NCBI RefSeq assembly: GCF_007744075.1 | Contig: NZ_CP036266.1 | Span: forward strand, 62,001 to 126,000 | DNA length: 64,000 bases | DNA from: Gimesia chilikensis | Lineage (GTDB): Bacteria; Planctomycetota; Planctomycetia; Planctomycetales; Planctomycetaceae | Direction: 5' to 3' | Part shown: in pieces, positions 19,120 through 27,525 of the stretch | Numbering within the stretch: position 1 is the stretch's first letter | How the letters are laid out: the number at the start of each line of letters is the position of its first letter | Notes under the pieces: model-generated | What the model saw: only the letters and a program-made list of their open reading frames with translations | What the model was told of the DNA's origin: nothing | Databases searched by the model: none | Made by a program: the position numbers and the translations under genes

Positions 19120-19713
19120 TTACGATGCAGCGGCTGCGCGTTCCCGGGTATTCACATTGACGTTATCACTATGGTATAGCAATTCTGCCCCGACGACGTT
19201 CTCAAAAAACTCCGCTTCCAGTTTGACATCGGGATCTTCGGAATGCAGCACGGAAATGTCTCCCGTTGTTTCAAAGACGACAGCCAGAACATGTTCATAG
19301 TTCAGGGCGTTGGCTGCGCGGAGTTTCCCATACACGTCCGTCCGGGTGACGTTTGCTTTGCGAAGATTTTCTTCCACCATGGACCCGCCATGCATTAAGA
19401 GTAACGGTTGATTATCGATGAGTCGGCTGAACCAGTGAAATTTCTTTCTCGAGATTGCCAGCAGCCATTGCCCGACAAACAGCGTTGCCATTGCCGTCAG
19501 ACTGATTACCAATGTGGGGTTCGCTGATGAGATCGTGGACGCAAAGATGGAACCGACGGCCAGAGTCATCGCAAAATCACCTGCCGACATTTTTGAGAAG
19601 CTTCTCAAGCCGGTAAAACGGGTATAGGCGATGATCACAGTATAAGTAATGAAACACGACAGCAGGACCATGGGAATTTCAGTCCACTGTGAAGTAACCC
19701 ATTTTTCGAACAT
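19120..19713 (-). CDS. YetF/YrbG-like DUF421 membrane protein
   Basis: This 197-aa protein has three N-terminal helices (MVLLSCFITYTVIIAYTRF, DFAMTLAVGSIFASTI, LVISLTAMATLFVGQWLL) and a cytoplasmic domain typical of DUF421. That domain includes RFTGLRSFSKMSAGDF near the first helix and LLLMHGGSMVEENLRKAN in the domain itself. Members affect spore or envelope properties in firmicutes, but the biochemical role is unknown. It begins the two-gene unit with the EEP protein. No recognisable promoter motif was found in the roughly 100 bp upstream. Confidence 0.85.
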   Translation of the reverse strand: MFEKWVTSQWTEIPMVLLSCFITYTVIIAYTRFTGLRSFSKMSAGDFAMTLAVGSIFASTISSANPTLVISLTAMATLFVGQWLLAISRKKFHWFSRLIDNQPLLLMHGGSMVEENLRKANVTRTDVYGKLRAANALNYEHVLAVVFETTGDISVLHSEDPDVKLEAEFFENVVGAELLYHSDNVNVNTRERAAAAS

Positions 19714-19826
19714 GGTTCTCGCTTTTCTGAGCTGAAACAGGGTGGAAATACAAAACGGATCTGTGACTCAGACTAAGCAGATTACGTGCCAAACTGATTT
19801 GGCTGCCATTCAGCGGTCAGTTGGAT

Positions 19827-20294
19827 TCACTGTTCATAGACATAGGAAATCCGTTCGTTCTTGGTCTTTCCTTTGACGGTCCAGTCCAGATGCAGTGATT
19901 CGTTTTCGAGGTGCAGTGTGGCCGTATAGAGGTCTTCGCTGCAGACATGCGGCTCGATGGAATCCCAGCGATCGGCTGCGGTCTGTTGCAGATCAAACAG
20001 ATACACCGGATTCGCATTTCCAAAACGCAAGTGCTCCAGCCGCAACTGTTTCTGTTCCGGATAGGCACACCAGCGATAGACATTTGTAAAACGCAGCGAC
20101 TTTCCTTCCGGCGGTGACCAGTTTCCGGCTTCGTGAAAGAGCAGCGTCTGGTCATCGATTGATTCAACTAATACCGTGCCAACCCCCGTACCATTCCAGC
20201 CGCTACCGGAACCAAAGGATTGAGCCGTGAACGTCAACGAGTTAATTGATGACAGACGACTCCAGAGTTCTGACAGGTTGAGGTCGGCAGGCAT
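19827..20294 (-). CDS. DUF6314-like protein
   Basis: This protein of about 155 aa has the spaced pattern I associate with DUF6314. A Phe/Ser-rich start is followed by LLFHEAGNW, then TNVYRWCAY, and a closing HVCSEDLYTATLHL with WTVKGKTKNE. The start at MPADLNLSEL (20294) is chosen over a TTG 27 nt upstream. The function of the family is not known. It is the most downstream member of a minus-strand run of small genes that includes a CDI-type immunity protein. The family name is a judgement from pattern only. Confidence 0.6.
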   Translation of the reverse strand: MPADLNLSELWSRLSSINSLTFTAQSFGSGSGWNGTGVGTVLVESIDDQTLLFHEAGNWSPPEGKSLRFTNVYRWCAYPEQKQLRLEHLRFGNANPVYLFDLQQTAADRWDSIEPHVCSEDLYTATLHLENESLHLDWTVKGKTKNERISYVYEQ

Positions 20295-20334
20295 TGGGAA
20301 TAAAATCCTCAGCTGGATCAAGGGATGGTGGCGG

Positions 20335-20778
20335 TTATGAATCGATCAGGAAGTCGGGTATTCCTTTGAGATCATTGCAGAGAGCGTTGGACTCCGTCTC
20401 ATCCAGATCTGTCAGCATGGTTTTGGCTCGGATGAACACCCGGCGGAGGACCTCGCACTGCTCGGTGTGCAGCCGCCAGTACGACTCAGGGACAGAGAGT
20501 ACCGCGTTCAGCAGATCACCGGCGTAAAAGTGTCCCTCAGACAGCGGATCTTGATCAAGAGTTTCCAGTGCCAGTGGAACGAGGAAAAACAGACTGATCT
20601 TCTGGCCGATCATCATTCGCAGATTTTCGGTGGTGAAGTCTTGCAGGGGGACGCGTCGTAACCACATGCAGGTTTTGATCAGGCTGGAATCGGAGACCTC
20701 CGGTTCTCCCCAGTCTTCGCCTTCAAGTTCCTGCAGGCTTTTGCGACGGTCGAAGTTTATGTTCATCATTTCCTGCAT
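20335..20778 (-). CDS. CDI-system-type immunity protein
   Basis: This 147-aa protein matches, by eye, the family annotated as contact-dependent growth inhibition immunity proteins. The N-terminal KSLQELEGEDWGEPE is followed by DSSLIKTCMWLRRVPL, LRMMIGQKISLFFLVPLALE and DPLSEGHFYAGDLLNAVLSV in the usual order. Such proteins neutralise a specific effector nuclease delivered by neighbours. No cognate toxin, CdiB or Rhs core is found in the window, so this is an orphan immunity gene. An internal ATGATG three codons in could be the real start because an AGGA precedes it. Confidence 0.75.
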   Translation of the reverse strand: MQEMMNINFDRRKSLQELEGEDWGEPEVSDSSLIKTCMWLRRVPLQDFTTENLRMMIGQKISLFFLVPLALETLDQDPLSEGHFYAGDLLNAVLSVPESYWRLHTEQCEVLRRVFIRAKTMLTDLDETESNALCNDLKGIPDFLIDS

Positions 20779-20842
20779 TTACGAATAAAATTCGGCAGAA
20801 GCCAGCTTGCCGAATTCCAAAATCTACCCACGTTCAGTCAGT

Positions 20843-21142
20843 TTATCCCCGGCAACGGCAGTGAAAACGAACATCTTCTGTAAAACTGTGAGGTCCCCAG
20901 CCTTCATTAACGTAGCTGCTGCAGGTGAAGTGTTCAAACACCGTTTCAGAGAAATGGACCGATTTCTGATGACAACAAAGCCCCCAGTCCGCATTCCAGG
21001 GAGCAAAGAAAGCACAGCCACCACACTGAAATCCATTCTCATAGAGCTGGAGGCTTTCCGGATTAGCGGGCCAGTTTTCAGCATACTGTTGCGCAGATTT
21101 CTCGTTAGAGAATTCATTGATCACAAGCTTGTTTCGATTCAT
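20843..21142 (-). CDS. Small Cys-rich hypothetical protein (99 aa)
   Basis: This is a 99-aa soluble protein with a Cys cluster QCGGCAFFAP, a following WGLCC, then CSSY and a terminal CRC. The layout suggests a metal site or disulfides. I recall similar small proteins beside immunity genes but cannot name the family. It lies 64 nt upstream of the CDI immunity gene on the same strand, within the run of small genes. Codon use looks native. Confidence 0.55.
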   Translation of the reverse strand: MNRNKLVINEFSNEKSAQQYAENWPANPESLQLYENGFQCGGCAFFAPWNADWGLCCHQKSVHFSETVFEHFTCSSYVNEGWGPHSFTEDVRFHCRCRG

Positions 21143-21227
21143 GGTATTCTCGCTGGCGGTTTTTGATGGAGCCTCTCTCTGAACTTGGAAGCTGTCGCTT
21201 TAAGCTCAGAGGAGACACAATCTGGAA

Positions 21228-21941
21228 CTACGGGTTCGATTCTGCTGACCGGAAACCGCTCAGGGCTGCTGCCACCTGTGTAGCATTTCCCACAAATCCC
21301 AGGCCCGTCAGAACCTGCGCCAGCTGTTCTTTGAATCGGTTCAGTTCCTCCTCGGCAGCTGTGATGGCATTTCGTAGATCAGCGGGATCGACCATCCAGC
21401 GCGCCTCCGGATCATCAGACTCGTGCAGGTCACTCAGAACCAGCCAGGGCTGCTGAAATTTCACGGACAACCAGGGATGTCCGATCCACAGCATCTCCCA
21501 GGAGAGGCCTGTGTATCCGGCTGCGGTCTGCCAGCTTTCGAGATTACTGAGATCACTGCAGCAGGTGGGCAGGACGAGGATCCCATGCCGGTAAGCACTT
21601 AAAGCGAGACCTCCGCTCAAGATTGGTCGGGAATCAGCATCGTGCAGTTCCGCCAGCCCTCCGCAGTCTTCCAGGAAGACAGGCAGGGCTCGTGCCAGTT
21701 GTTCCGCGGTGATCTCAGAAGTGGCAACATAACAGGACCCGCGTTCAATGGGATTGAGTCCTTTGACGCCGGAGTCTGCCAGACAGCTCTTCCAGTATGG
21801 TTCCCATTCTGTGCACGCAGCTCCGCCATCGGGCATCTTACGGTCTTGCCTGGAAAAGTCCGTCGGAAAGAATTCAATGACCGGTGTCAGCTTGATTCCG
21901 TTTAATTCGATCAGGTTTGTCAAGTGCGATTCCTCTGTCAT
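21228..21941 (-). CDS. Hypothetical protein (237 aa), coupled to upstream gene
   Basis: I do not recognise this 237-aa protein. It is soluble, with many Trp, Cys and acidic residues, has no signal peptide, and ends in a helical region with ITAAEEELNRFKEQ. The start at 21941 is chosen because its ATG overlaps the TGA of the upstream gene (ATGA, 21938-21941), which indicates coupling. A longer start at 21959 is possible. Its place in the small-gene run next to a CDI immunity gene suggests a role in the same accessory block. Confidence 0.55.
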   Translation of the reverse strand: MTEESHLTNLIELNGIKLTPVIEFFPTDFSRQDRKMPDGGAACTEWEPYWKSCLADSGVKGLNPIERGSCYVATSEITAEQLARALPVFLEDCGGLAELHDADSRPILSGGLALSAYRHGILVLPTCCSDLSNLESWQTAAGYTGLSWEMLWIGHPWLSVKFQQPWLVLSDLHESDDPEARWMVDPADLRNAITAAEEELNRFKEQLAQVLTGLGFVGNATQVAAALSGFRSAESNP

Positions 21942-22243
21942 TCCGCAGCAACTCCCCACGGCCCTTCATCTCTAAAATGACAGACGCTCCCGCTGATCTG
22001 AACCGGATTGCATCGGACTCCTATTGTCGTCAGACTTTCTACTAACTGCTGCACGACTTGCCGAAGCTGCATTTCATTCTGGGCAACAATTCGCCATTGG
22101 CAGGTGTCTGGGTGCTCCTCATCACCGTTGTAAAGGAATGAAACAGCGACACCTTGCCCCAGGTCATGCCGAGTGAGTTCGCTTGGCCTGCTGGTCGCAT
22201 CCGCGACAACTTCAGATAGCTCCCGGGTTTTGAATATTCTCAT
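21938..22243 (-). CDS. Hypothetical protein (about 101 aa)
   Basis: This small soluble protein starts at MRIFKTREL, with GGAG 6 nt upstream of the ATG at 22243. An in-frame ATG at 22255 is less well placed. It shows an alternating beta/helix composition (VAVSFLYNGDEEH, LRQVVQQLVESLTT). I do not recognise the family. Its stop overlaps the start of the next gene, so the two were probably acquired together and may act as a pair. Confidence 0.5.
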   Translation of the reverse strand: MRIFKTRELSEVVADATSRPSELTRHDLGQGVAVSFLYNGDEEHPDTCQWRIVAQNEMQLRQVVQQLVESLTTIGVRCNPVQISGSVCHFRDEGPWGVAAE

Positions 22244-22271
22244 TACCGACTCCATTGCCGGATCCAGTTAA

Positions 22272-22946
22272 TTATTGTGTCGGTAATTTCCAGCCAGCCA
22301 TGACGGCGAAGCCGAACCTCCTAAAAAATGTATCGCACCGAGACAGCCCCGCCTCAACGAAACGCGCGAGATGCCAGTCGATGGTCGCGTATTGATCAAT
22401 AGACATTCTCTGCAGGGCTGCAGTCCACTCCACATCGTCTGTTCCCAGTTCGCGCGCCTGTTCCTCATGCATTGCCCGATAAACGTCAGTGTGCCAGGGT
22501 GTCGGACCTGCTACCTGATCGGCGTTGATAAATATGCCATCGCTGATCAGTGCCTCGGAGACGCGATGAAAAAGACGGGCCTTTTTCTCGTCGGATAAGT
22601 GATGAATTGCCAGACTTGAAATGATTGCATCAAACGGGCCGGCTGGTAACGCTTCATCGAATGAGCCTTGTACCGCTGTGATGGAATACTTTTGCAGTCG
22701 AGTCTGTGCGACGTCGAGCATTTCTGCAGACTGGTCTAACAGAGTCATTTCAGCGGAGGGTGAGCGGCTCAGAATGAACTCGGAGAGAATACCGGTACCG
22801 CAGCCCAGGTCGAGGATCCGAGCCCCCTCGGGTATCGTCATCTCGACGAGTGTTGCAGCAGTTCCATAAAACGCGTCAAAGTCAGGCACGAGCCGCCTTC
22901 GCGGTTCATCATATGTTTGGGGATTCCAGGTTGATTGATGGTCCAT
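22272..22946 (-). CDS. Class I SAM-dependent methyltransferase
   Basis: This protein of about 224 aa has the Rossmann-type SAM-binding motif I in ARILDLGCGTGILSEFI, the acidic motif II LLDQSAEML and a motif IV-like DAIISSLAIHHL. The last suggests a ubiquinone/tocopherol-type small-molecule methyltransferase. An in-frame GTG lies 9 nt upstream of the chosen ATG. The substrate is unknown. It lies 28 nt upstream of the small hypothetical gene pair on the same strand. Confidence 0.85.
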   Translation of the reverse strand: MDHQSTWNPQTYDEPRRRLVPDFDAFYGTAATLVEMTIPEGARILDLGCGTGILSEFILSRSPSAEMTLLDQSAEMLDVAQTRLQKYSITAVQGSFDEALPAGPFDAIISSLAIHHLSDEKKARLFHRVSEALISDGIFINADQVAGPTPWHTDVYRAMHEEQARELGTDDVEWTAALQRMSIDQYATIDWHLARFVEAGLSRCDTFFRRFGFAVMAGWKLPTQ

Positions 22947-23054
22947 TTTTTTCACAAATTCAGGTTAGAAGAAGCGAAAACTCGCAAGTTGCAGGAGAGA
23001 CACTGGTTTCTATATTGTTCCTCGCAGAGATTTCAGTATCCATTATCACATGTT

Positions 23055-23294
23055 TTACTCAGGTGTATTTCTTTCAATGTCAATGATTCCACTATTCGCA
23101 GGATCTATGATTGCAGTGAATTCCGAATTCGGCAACCGAAGGTCAAAAGGGATGTCATCAATCGGAACCTCATAAGGGATGCCTCCGTCAGCCAGACCTT
23201 GTCCATACCCGATAAATACAGTCAGAAATCCGGGACGCAGACTGGCAAGCACTTTCGCAGGAAATTTGGAGGGGGTATCAAACTGACCACTCAT
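23055..23294 (-). CDS. Small hypothetical protein (79 aa) after yjbQ remnant
   Basis: This 79-aa protein (MSGQFDTPSKF and onward) has a regular, Pro/Ile-rich composition (GGIPYEVPIDDIPFDLR) like a small beta protein. I do not recognise it. The ATG at 23294 is preceded by GAGGAG, which is made of the final codons of the yjbQ remnant just upstream, whose TGA ends at 23297. The gene therefore depends on the yjbQ tail for translation initiation. The same pattern recurs at 23949. Confidence 0.55.
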   Translation of the reverse strand: MSGQFDTPSKFPAKVLASLRPGFLTVFIGYGQGLADGGIPYEVPIDDIPFDLRLPNSEFTAIIDPANSGIIDIERNTPE

Positions 23295-23296
23295 TT

Positions 23297-23443
23297 TCAC
23301 TCCTCGATAATCTTCACCAGAATACGCTCCCGCCGGCGGCCGTCAAACTCATAATAAAAAATATGTTCCCAGGGTCCCAGGTGGAGCTGGCCGTCGGTGA
23401 TGGAGACGGACGCGGTGATGTGCATCGCGTTCCCCAGGCACAT
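23297..23443 (-). pseudogene. yjbQ remnant A (internal deletion)
   Basis: Only 48 codons remain. [13 protein letters not shown] is joined directly to [20 protein letters not shown] and the normal C terminus ILVKIIEE. The roughly 60 residues between them, which hold the NDNESG and HHKRQIMG motifs in the intact copy, are missing. There is no N-terminal half. Remnant A cannot fold as a YjbQ protein, but it still ends beside a small gene that uses its tail as a ribosome site. Its left edge touches the inverted repeat at 23438. Confidence 0.8.
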
Positions 23444-23455
23444 TGCATTACACAA
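23438..23455 (+). repeat. Inverted repeat, left copy
   Basis: GCACATTGCATTACACAA. It pairs with 27250-27267 (17/18). A degenerate copy (GCACATTGCATTACGCCA) lies at 24271-24288 at the start of yjbQ remnant B. Confidence 0.65.
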
Positions 23456-23526
23456 TGACTTTCTAGATTAAACAAGAAAACAGGAACTCCAGAATGTCTG
23501 ACAATCATCTTCCAAAAGGGATTAAA

Positions 23527-23949
23527 TTAGACTTCTCTTAACAATCGGGTCATATCCATACGGTTGAAGAATGTAACGGAATTCAAGACAAATGAAATAT
23601 CTGAACCTTCAAGCCAAGAATTCCAGACTGTCTGTGCAGAACTGTATCCAGCGATAACGACGCATGTATATTCTTCATATCCAAAAATGGGGCCAAGTTG
23701 AACTAAATGATCTCCTTCATAAAGGCGTACTTCCAAGAGTGGACATCGTGTTTCTCCGACTGACCCGTGTCCTCTGAATATAAAAAAAGTATCTCTAGTA
23801 CTTCCATCATTCGAGATACCGAAAGATCCAGACAGACCGGTATCATCGATATACGGCTTGTACCCTTGATTTACAGCATCTTGAAACAACGATTCGAGAT
23901 CCTTCTCGATTGGCAAGCTTTCTGATTCTGACCAAAATCGTTTCTCCAT
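23527..23949 (-). CDS. Hypothetical protein (140 aa) between yjbQ remnants
   Basis: This 140-aa soluble protein begins MEKRFWSESESLPIEKDLES and shows mixed beta/alpha composition with many aromatic residues (TFFIFRGHGSVGE, IFGYEEYTCVVIAG). I do not recognise it. The ATG at 23949 is preceded by GGGGAG, formed by the last codons of yjbQ remnant B. Its AT content is higher than that of neighbouring genes, which suggests transfer. By size, position and setting it could be an immunity or effector-related gene, which is unproven. Confidence 0.55.
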   Translation of the reverse strand: MEKRFWSESESLPIEKDLESLFQDAVNQGYKPYIDDTGLSGSFGISNDGSTRDTFFIFRGHGSVGETRCPLLEVRLYEGDHLVQLGPIFGYEEYTCVVIAGYSSAQTVWNSWLEGSDISFVLNSVTFFNRMDMTRLLREV

Positions 23950-23952
23950 AGC

Positions 23953-24276
<324 letters not shown>

Positions 24277-24333
24277 TGCATTACGCCATCTCTTTCATGA
24301 CAGAGGGTGTCACGGAACCGGGAGGCTACCATG

Positions 24334-24768
<435 letters not shown>

Positions 24769-24932
24769 TATGGCATCCGACTCCATATTATTTTGGTTTT
24801 TAAAATCTAAAGCATGAATTGCTTAATCATAACGATATAAGTATGTGGGGCTAGGTATGTACAACCGAAAAGCGGTTATCCCTGCCGCCTGCCCCATTTA
24901 TTTAAAAGGGAACTGTAAAGGGGAAACAGAAC

Positions 24933-25631
24933 ATGATTAGACGGAAGAAAGTATCTGCCAAAAAGACGATCGAGCGAATATTCACACCTGGAGATGCCTC
25001 AAAGTATATCACCCATGATGGAATCCAACAGGGGGACCAGGTTGTATTGTACTGCCGAGTGTCCACGCGTCAGCAAAACCACAACGGTAATCTTGATGCC
25101 CAAGAGCAGTACCTAAGAAACCAGATGGGCAAGAGAGATGCAAAGGTCGTGCATGTAGTTAGATATGTAGGGTCTGGCTTTGAGCCACTACGTCTACCTT
25201 TAGCGGTAAGATTCGCTAAACAACATGGTGCCAAGATAGTTGCCCTTTCTACAGATCGTTTTATTCGCCATGAATCTTTTAAGTCAACAGGGTCAAAAAA
25301 GGCACGTAAACTCAGAGTAAATACACGTGGACTTGAAGATCTGAGAGAAATAGCAAAAGGCGTAGAACTGGTTACATTGCTGGATCCCAATGCAAGTTTA
25401 GAAGATTGTATAAAACTACAAAGCGAAATAGGGCAGCAGGCCAAATTTAATAAAGGAGGAAGGCCCTTGAAGCGAAAGCCGGGTTATAAGAAACAACGCC
25501 GTCTAAAATTTCTAGAAAAAGTAATACAACTACAAGAGCAGGGGAAGAGCATACGTGATATAGAAAAAGAACTTAAAATCCCTTCATCCACCGTGCATTC
25601 TTGGGTGTCCAGTTTTTTTAATGGAGACTAA
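24933..25631 (+). CDS. Small serine recombinase (resolvase/invertase type)
   Basis: This 232-aa protein has a resolvase N-terminal domain at about residues 35-185. It carries YCRVSTRQQ with the predicted nucleophile S44, the dimer/active-site helix NLDAQEQYLRNQ and an arginine motif STDRFIRHE. A GGRPLKRK linker and a C-terminal helix-turn-helix follow (SIRDIEKELKIPSSTVHSW). This is the Hin/Tn3-resolvase layout with a longer N-terminal lead of about 35 residues. AAGGGG precedes the ATG. The gene is AT-rich relative to the window. It may resolve or move the surrounding element. Confidence 0.88.
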   Translation: MIRRKKVSAKKTIERIFTPGDASKYITHDGIQQGDQVVLYCRVSTRQQNHNGNLDAQEQYLRNQMGKRDAKVVHVVRYVGSGFEPLRLPLAVRFAKQHGAKIVALSTDRFIRHESFKSTGSKKARKLRVNTRGLEDLREIAKGVELVTLLDPNASLEDCIKLQSEIGQQAKFNKGGRPLKRKPGYKKQRRLKFLEKVIQLQEQGKSIRDIEKELKIPSSTVHSWVSSFFNGD

Positions 25632-26127
25632 AGTCAGTTGTTAATTTGTTCTAGGAAACAAGGGATATTTTTAAATCTAACTGTGTAATGAGCATAAATA
25701 ACCCCTACTACAAGGTATTGGGGGACTAAAAGCCTACCTGCATCGCTTAAAAAAGTATTCAACATGAGTGGCATAGGGATTCCTATTTTTTTAGCCTGAA
25801 GTCTTCTTTGATTTCATATATGGGAACACTATTTAAACCAACATGCAAACAAGATCGGCCTTTTGATTCGAGAATTCCTTATCCTGAAAATCCTTTACAC
25901 AATTGCGCAAAACGATTCACAACGCATACAGGACAGGCCGCTAGACACACAACACCACCGAGGATTGCACAGATGGACCCGTGACGCGTTTTAACCTTGT
26001 GAGATGACCAAGAGACAACGCGAGGTGCAGTACAGGGGCGAGGCCGCGTCTGTGTTTGACTTACGGACTTACTCGATGTCTGGTGATTAGCGACTATAGG
26101 TCTTCGCCTTAACCGATTTGTTCTTTG
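25632..26127. other. AT-rich intergenic stretch in mobile region
   Basis: These roughly 500 bp lie between the recombinase and a convergent orphan gene. They contain no long open frame. The first 250 bp are AT-rich. The second part (about 25950-26110) is more GC-rich, with a run of short reading frames, and looks like decayed coding DNA. A TTACACAATTGCGCAA sequence near 25900 recalls part of the inverted repeat. No terminator with a T-run was found. Confidence 0.4.
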
Positions 26128-26667
26128 TTATTTTTTTCTGCGACCGCGAGAGGCCATCTCCTCCGTAACGATATCTACGTTTGCTATTGTTGAAAAGACG
26201 AGCGGAAACTTGAGCAACAGTTGGTCCGATTTCTTAGTGATGGCATCTTTTATGACTCCGGTCCACAAGTCATTGGGTAGATTGTCAGCCAAATATGCGT
26301 CCTCAGCTTTGTGGAGTGCTTCATCGCAGTTGCCCTCGCTGATGCCTGCTTGATAACGGAGATCGCTATGTTCTTCGGGAGGAATGTATCGGGGAGGGTA
26401 TTCGAGGATATGGGACCAAACGAGACTGTCGATTACTGCCACAATGTCGCGAGGGTCAGCGTCAATGTCGTGAATGTACTTTCCTGTTTCGTTATGAACA
26501 GCAGGCTCGTCTTGGCCACACCAAATAACCTGGTCTTCACTGACGAGGTCATACAACCGCTGTTGCTTTAACGATGTTTTGGGGTCATCTGTGTATGTGC
26601 CATGAGAAAGTTCGATCGGACCACAAAATGTTCGTAGGTCGTATCCTTGAAGAGTCGACACTCGCAC
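26128..26667 (-). CDS. Hypothetical protein (179 aa) in mobile region
   Basis: This 179-aa soluble protein starts at a GTG (26667) with GGAGG 6 nt upstream, which decides the start. It is acidic in the middle (DIDADPRDIVAVIDSLV) and ends in a basic tail RGRRKK. There is no recognised domain and no signal peptide. Its well-placed ribosome site argues that it is real. It sits between the recombinase and the recombinase stump and is probably cargo of the element. Confidence 0.5.
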   Translation of the reverse strand: MRVSTLQGYDLRTFCGPIELSHGTYTDDPKTSLKQQRLYDLVSEDQVIWCGQDEPAVHNETGKYIHDIDADPRDIVAVIDSLVWSHILEYPPRYIPPEEHSDLRYQAGISEGNCDEALHKAEDAYLADNLPNDLWTGVIKDAITKKSDQLLLKFPLVFSTIANVDIVTEEMASRGRRKK

Positions 26668-26732
26668 TCGAATCCTCCGTGAGATTTTAATTCAAAACAC
26701 GCGGCGTTGGTGGCTTCACGTGCATCGAATTA

Positions 26733-26828
26733 TTATGCTTTTTTTTTGCGTTTAACCACCACGCCTTGCAATTCGTTCAGCCAATCGGACACGGGAAGAC
26801 CATAGTCGAGTACTAGATGAAATGAAGG
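26733..26828 (-). pseudogene. C-terminal remnant of an unknown gene
   Basis: On the minus strand an open frame closes with a protein-like tail (LDYGLPVSDWLNELQGVVV) and a basic end KRKKKA before TAA at 26733-26735. Upstream it runs into the antisense of the recombinase stump and has no start of its own. The composition is more protein-like than random, so I treat it as the cut-off end of a gene, with low certainty. Confidence 0.25.
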
Positions 26829-27277
26829 ATGTTCTAAGTAAGAGAGATAAGATTCTTGATTTAATCACTAAGAGTTTAATTACTGATTCGCAAGCCGAAC
26901 AAAAACTATTAGATTTGAATGAACTTGAAGAAGAATTAAAACAACGAGCAGATCAGTTAGACATTCAAATAGGAAATCATCCAACAAAAGAAGAACTAAA
27001 AAGACTATCGCAATCCGCGGCACAACAATTTCGAAAGAGGGTAAGTGCTAAGGCAGTGGTAGCAAGAAGAAGTAAGAAGGGGATGACGTGGCAGGACAAA
27101 CGGGAGCTTGTTAAACATGCGTTTGACGGTGATAGTTTAGACGGTCGACCTCATGGAGTTTATATCCACGTTATCGATGGCCAACAAAAAAATCGCAGAA
27201 AGCGTTGGAAAGTTATTCTGCATGGCCAACCAATGATCGAGGGCGATAGTTGTGTAACGCAATGTGCTTCGGGTTGA
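26822..27277 (+). pseudogene. C-terminal stump of a large serine recombinase
   Basis: The 151 codons resemble the tail of large serine recombinases. A helical coiled-coil-like part (LLDLNELEEELKQRADQLD) is followed by MTWQDKRELVKHAFDG and a final strand region IHVIDGQQKNRRKRWKVILHG. This corresponds to the segment after the zinc ribbon. The catalytic Ser domain and zinc ribbon are absent. The first codon follows a TAG directly. The frame runs through the right inverted repeat and ends as CVTQCASG just outside it. It is a broken gene, probably of the enzyme that once moved this DNA. Confidence 0.55.
27250..27267 (-). repeat. Inverted repeat, right copy
   Basis: On the minus strand it reads GCACATTGCGTTACACAA, one mismatch from the left copy. 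The recombinase stump reads through it on the plus strand and stops 7 nt beyond. On the minus strand it sits exactly where yjbQ remnant D stops resembling the intact gene. Confidence 0.65.
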
Positions 27278-27398
27278 CCAGGCACAGGCCGTCCTGGACG
27301 CCGCTTTCTGTGACCAGTTGTTCGACGTTTTTATGGATTGAAACGATCTGCCGACGGTGGGGGATTTCCATCCAGAGTTCGCGGGTCAGTGATTTCAT
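27268..27398 (-). pseudogene. yjbQ remnant D (N-terminal third)
   Basis: The frame from ATG 27398 encodes MKSLTRELWMEIPHRRQIVS and continues to GLCLVNP. It is clearly homologous to the first 45 residues of the intact copy, then passes into the inverted repeat and unrelated sequence and stops at 27213. It supplies exactly the part missing from remnants A and B. The simplest reading is that D and A or B were one gene before the 3.8-kb insertion or rearrangement. Confidence 0.8.
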
Positions 27399-27422
27399 AG
27401 TGTGTTTTGCTCCTGAAAGTTG

Positions 27423-27446
27423 GTTATGATGCTGACGTATCATAAC
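27423..27446 (-). promoter_or_regulatory. Inverted repeat upstream of yjbQ remnant D
   Basis: GTTATGAT and ATCATAAC form a perfect 8-bp dyad with an 8-nt spacer. On the minus strand it contains TATGAT, a good -10 candidate. The same CGTTATGAT sequence occurs upstream of the intact yjbQ (about 24824-24832), so it is probably the yjbQ promoter or operator. Confidence 0.4.
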
Positions 27447-27525
27447 GCATTTGGTGCCTGATGCGAATCAGGATCTAGCCGATGATCTGTTTGCGGAAAA
27501 TTCCATTCGAAAGCCAGGTTTCAAT

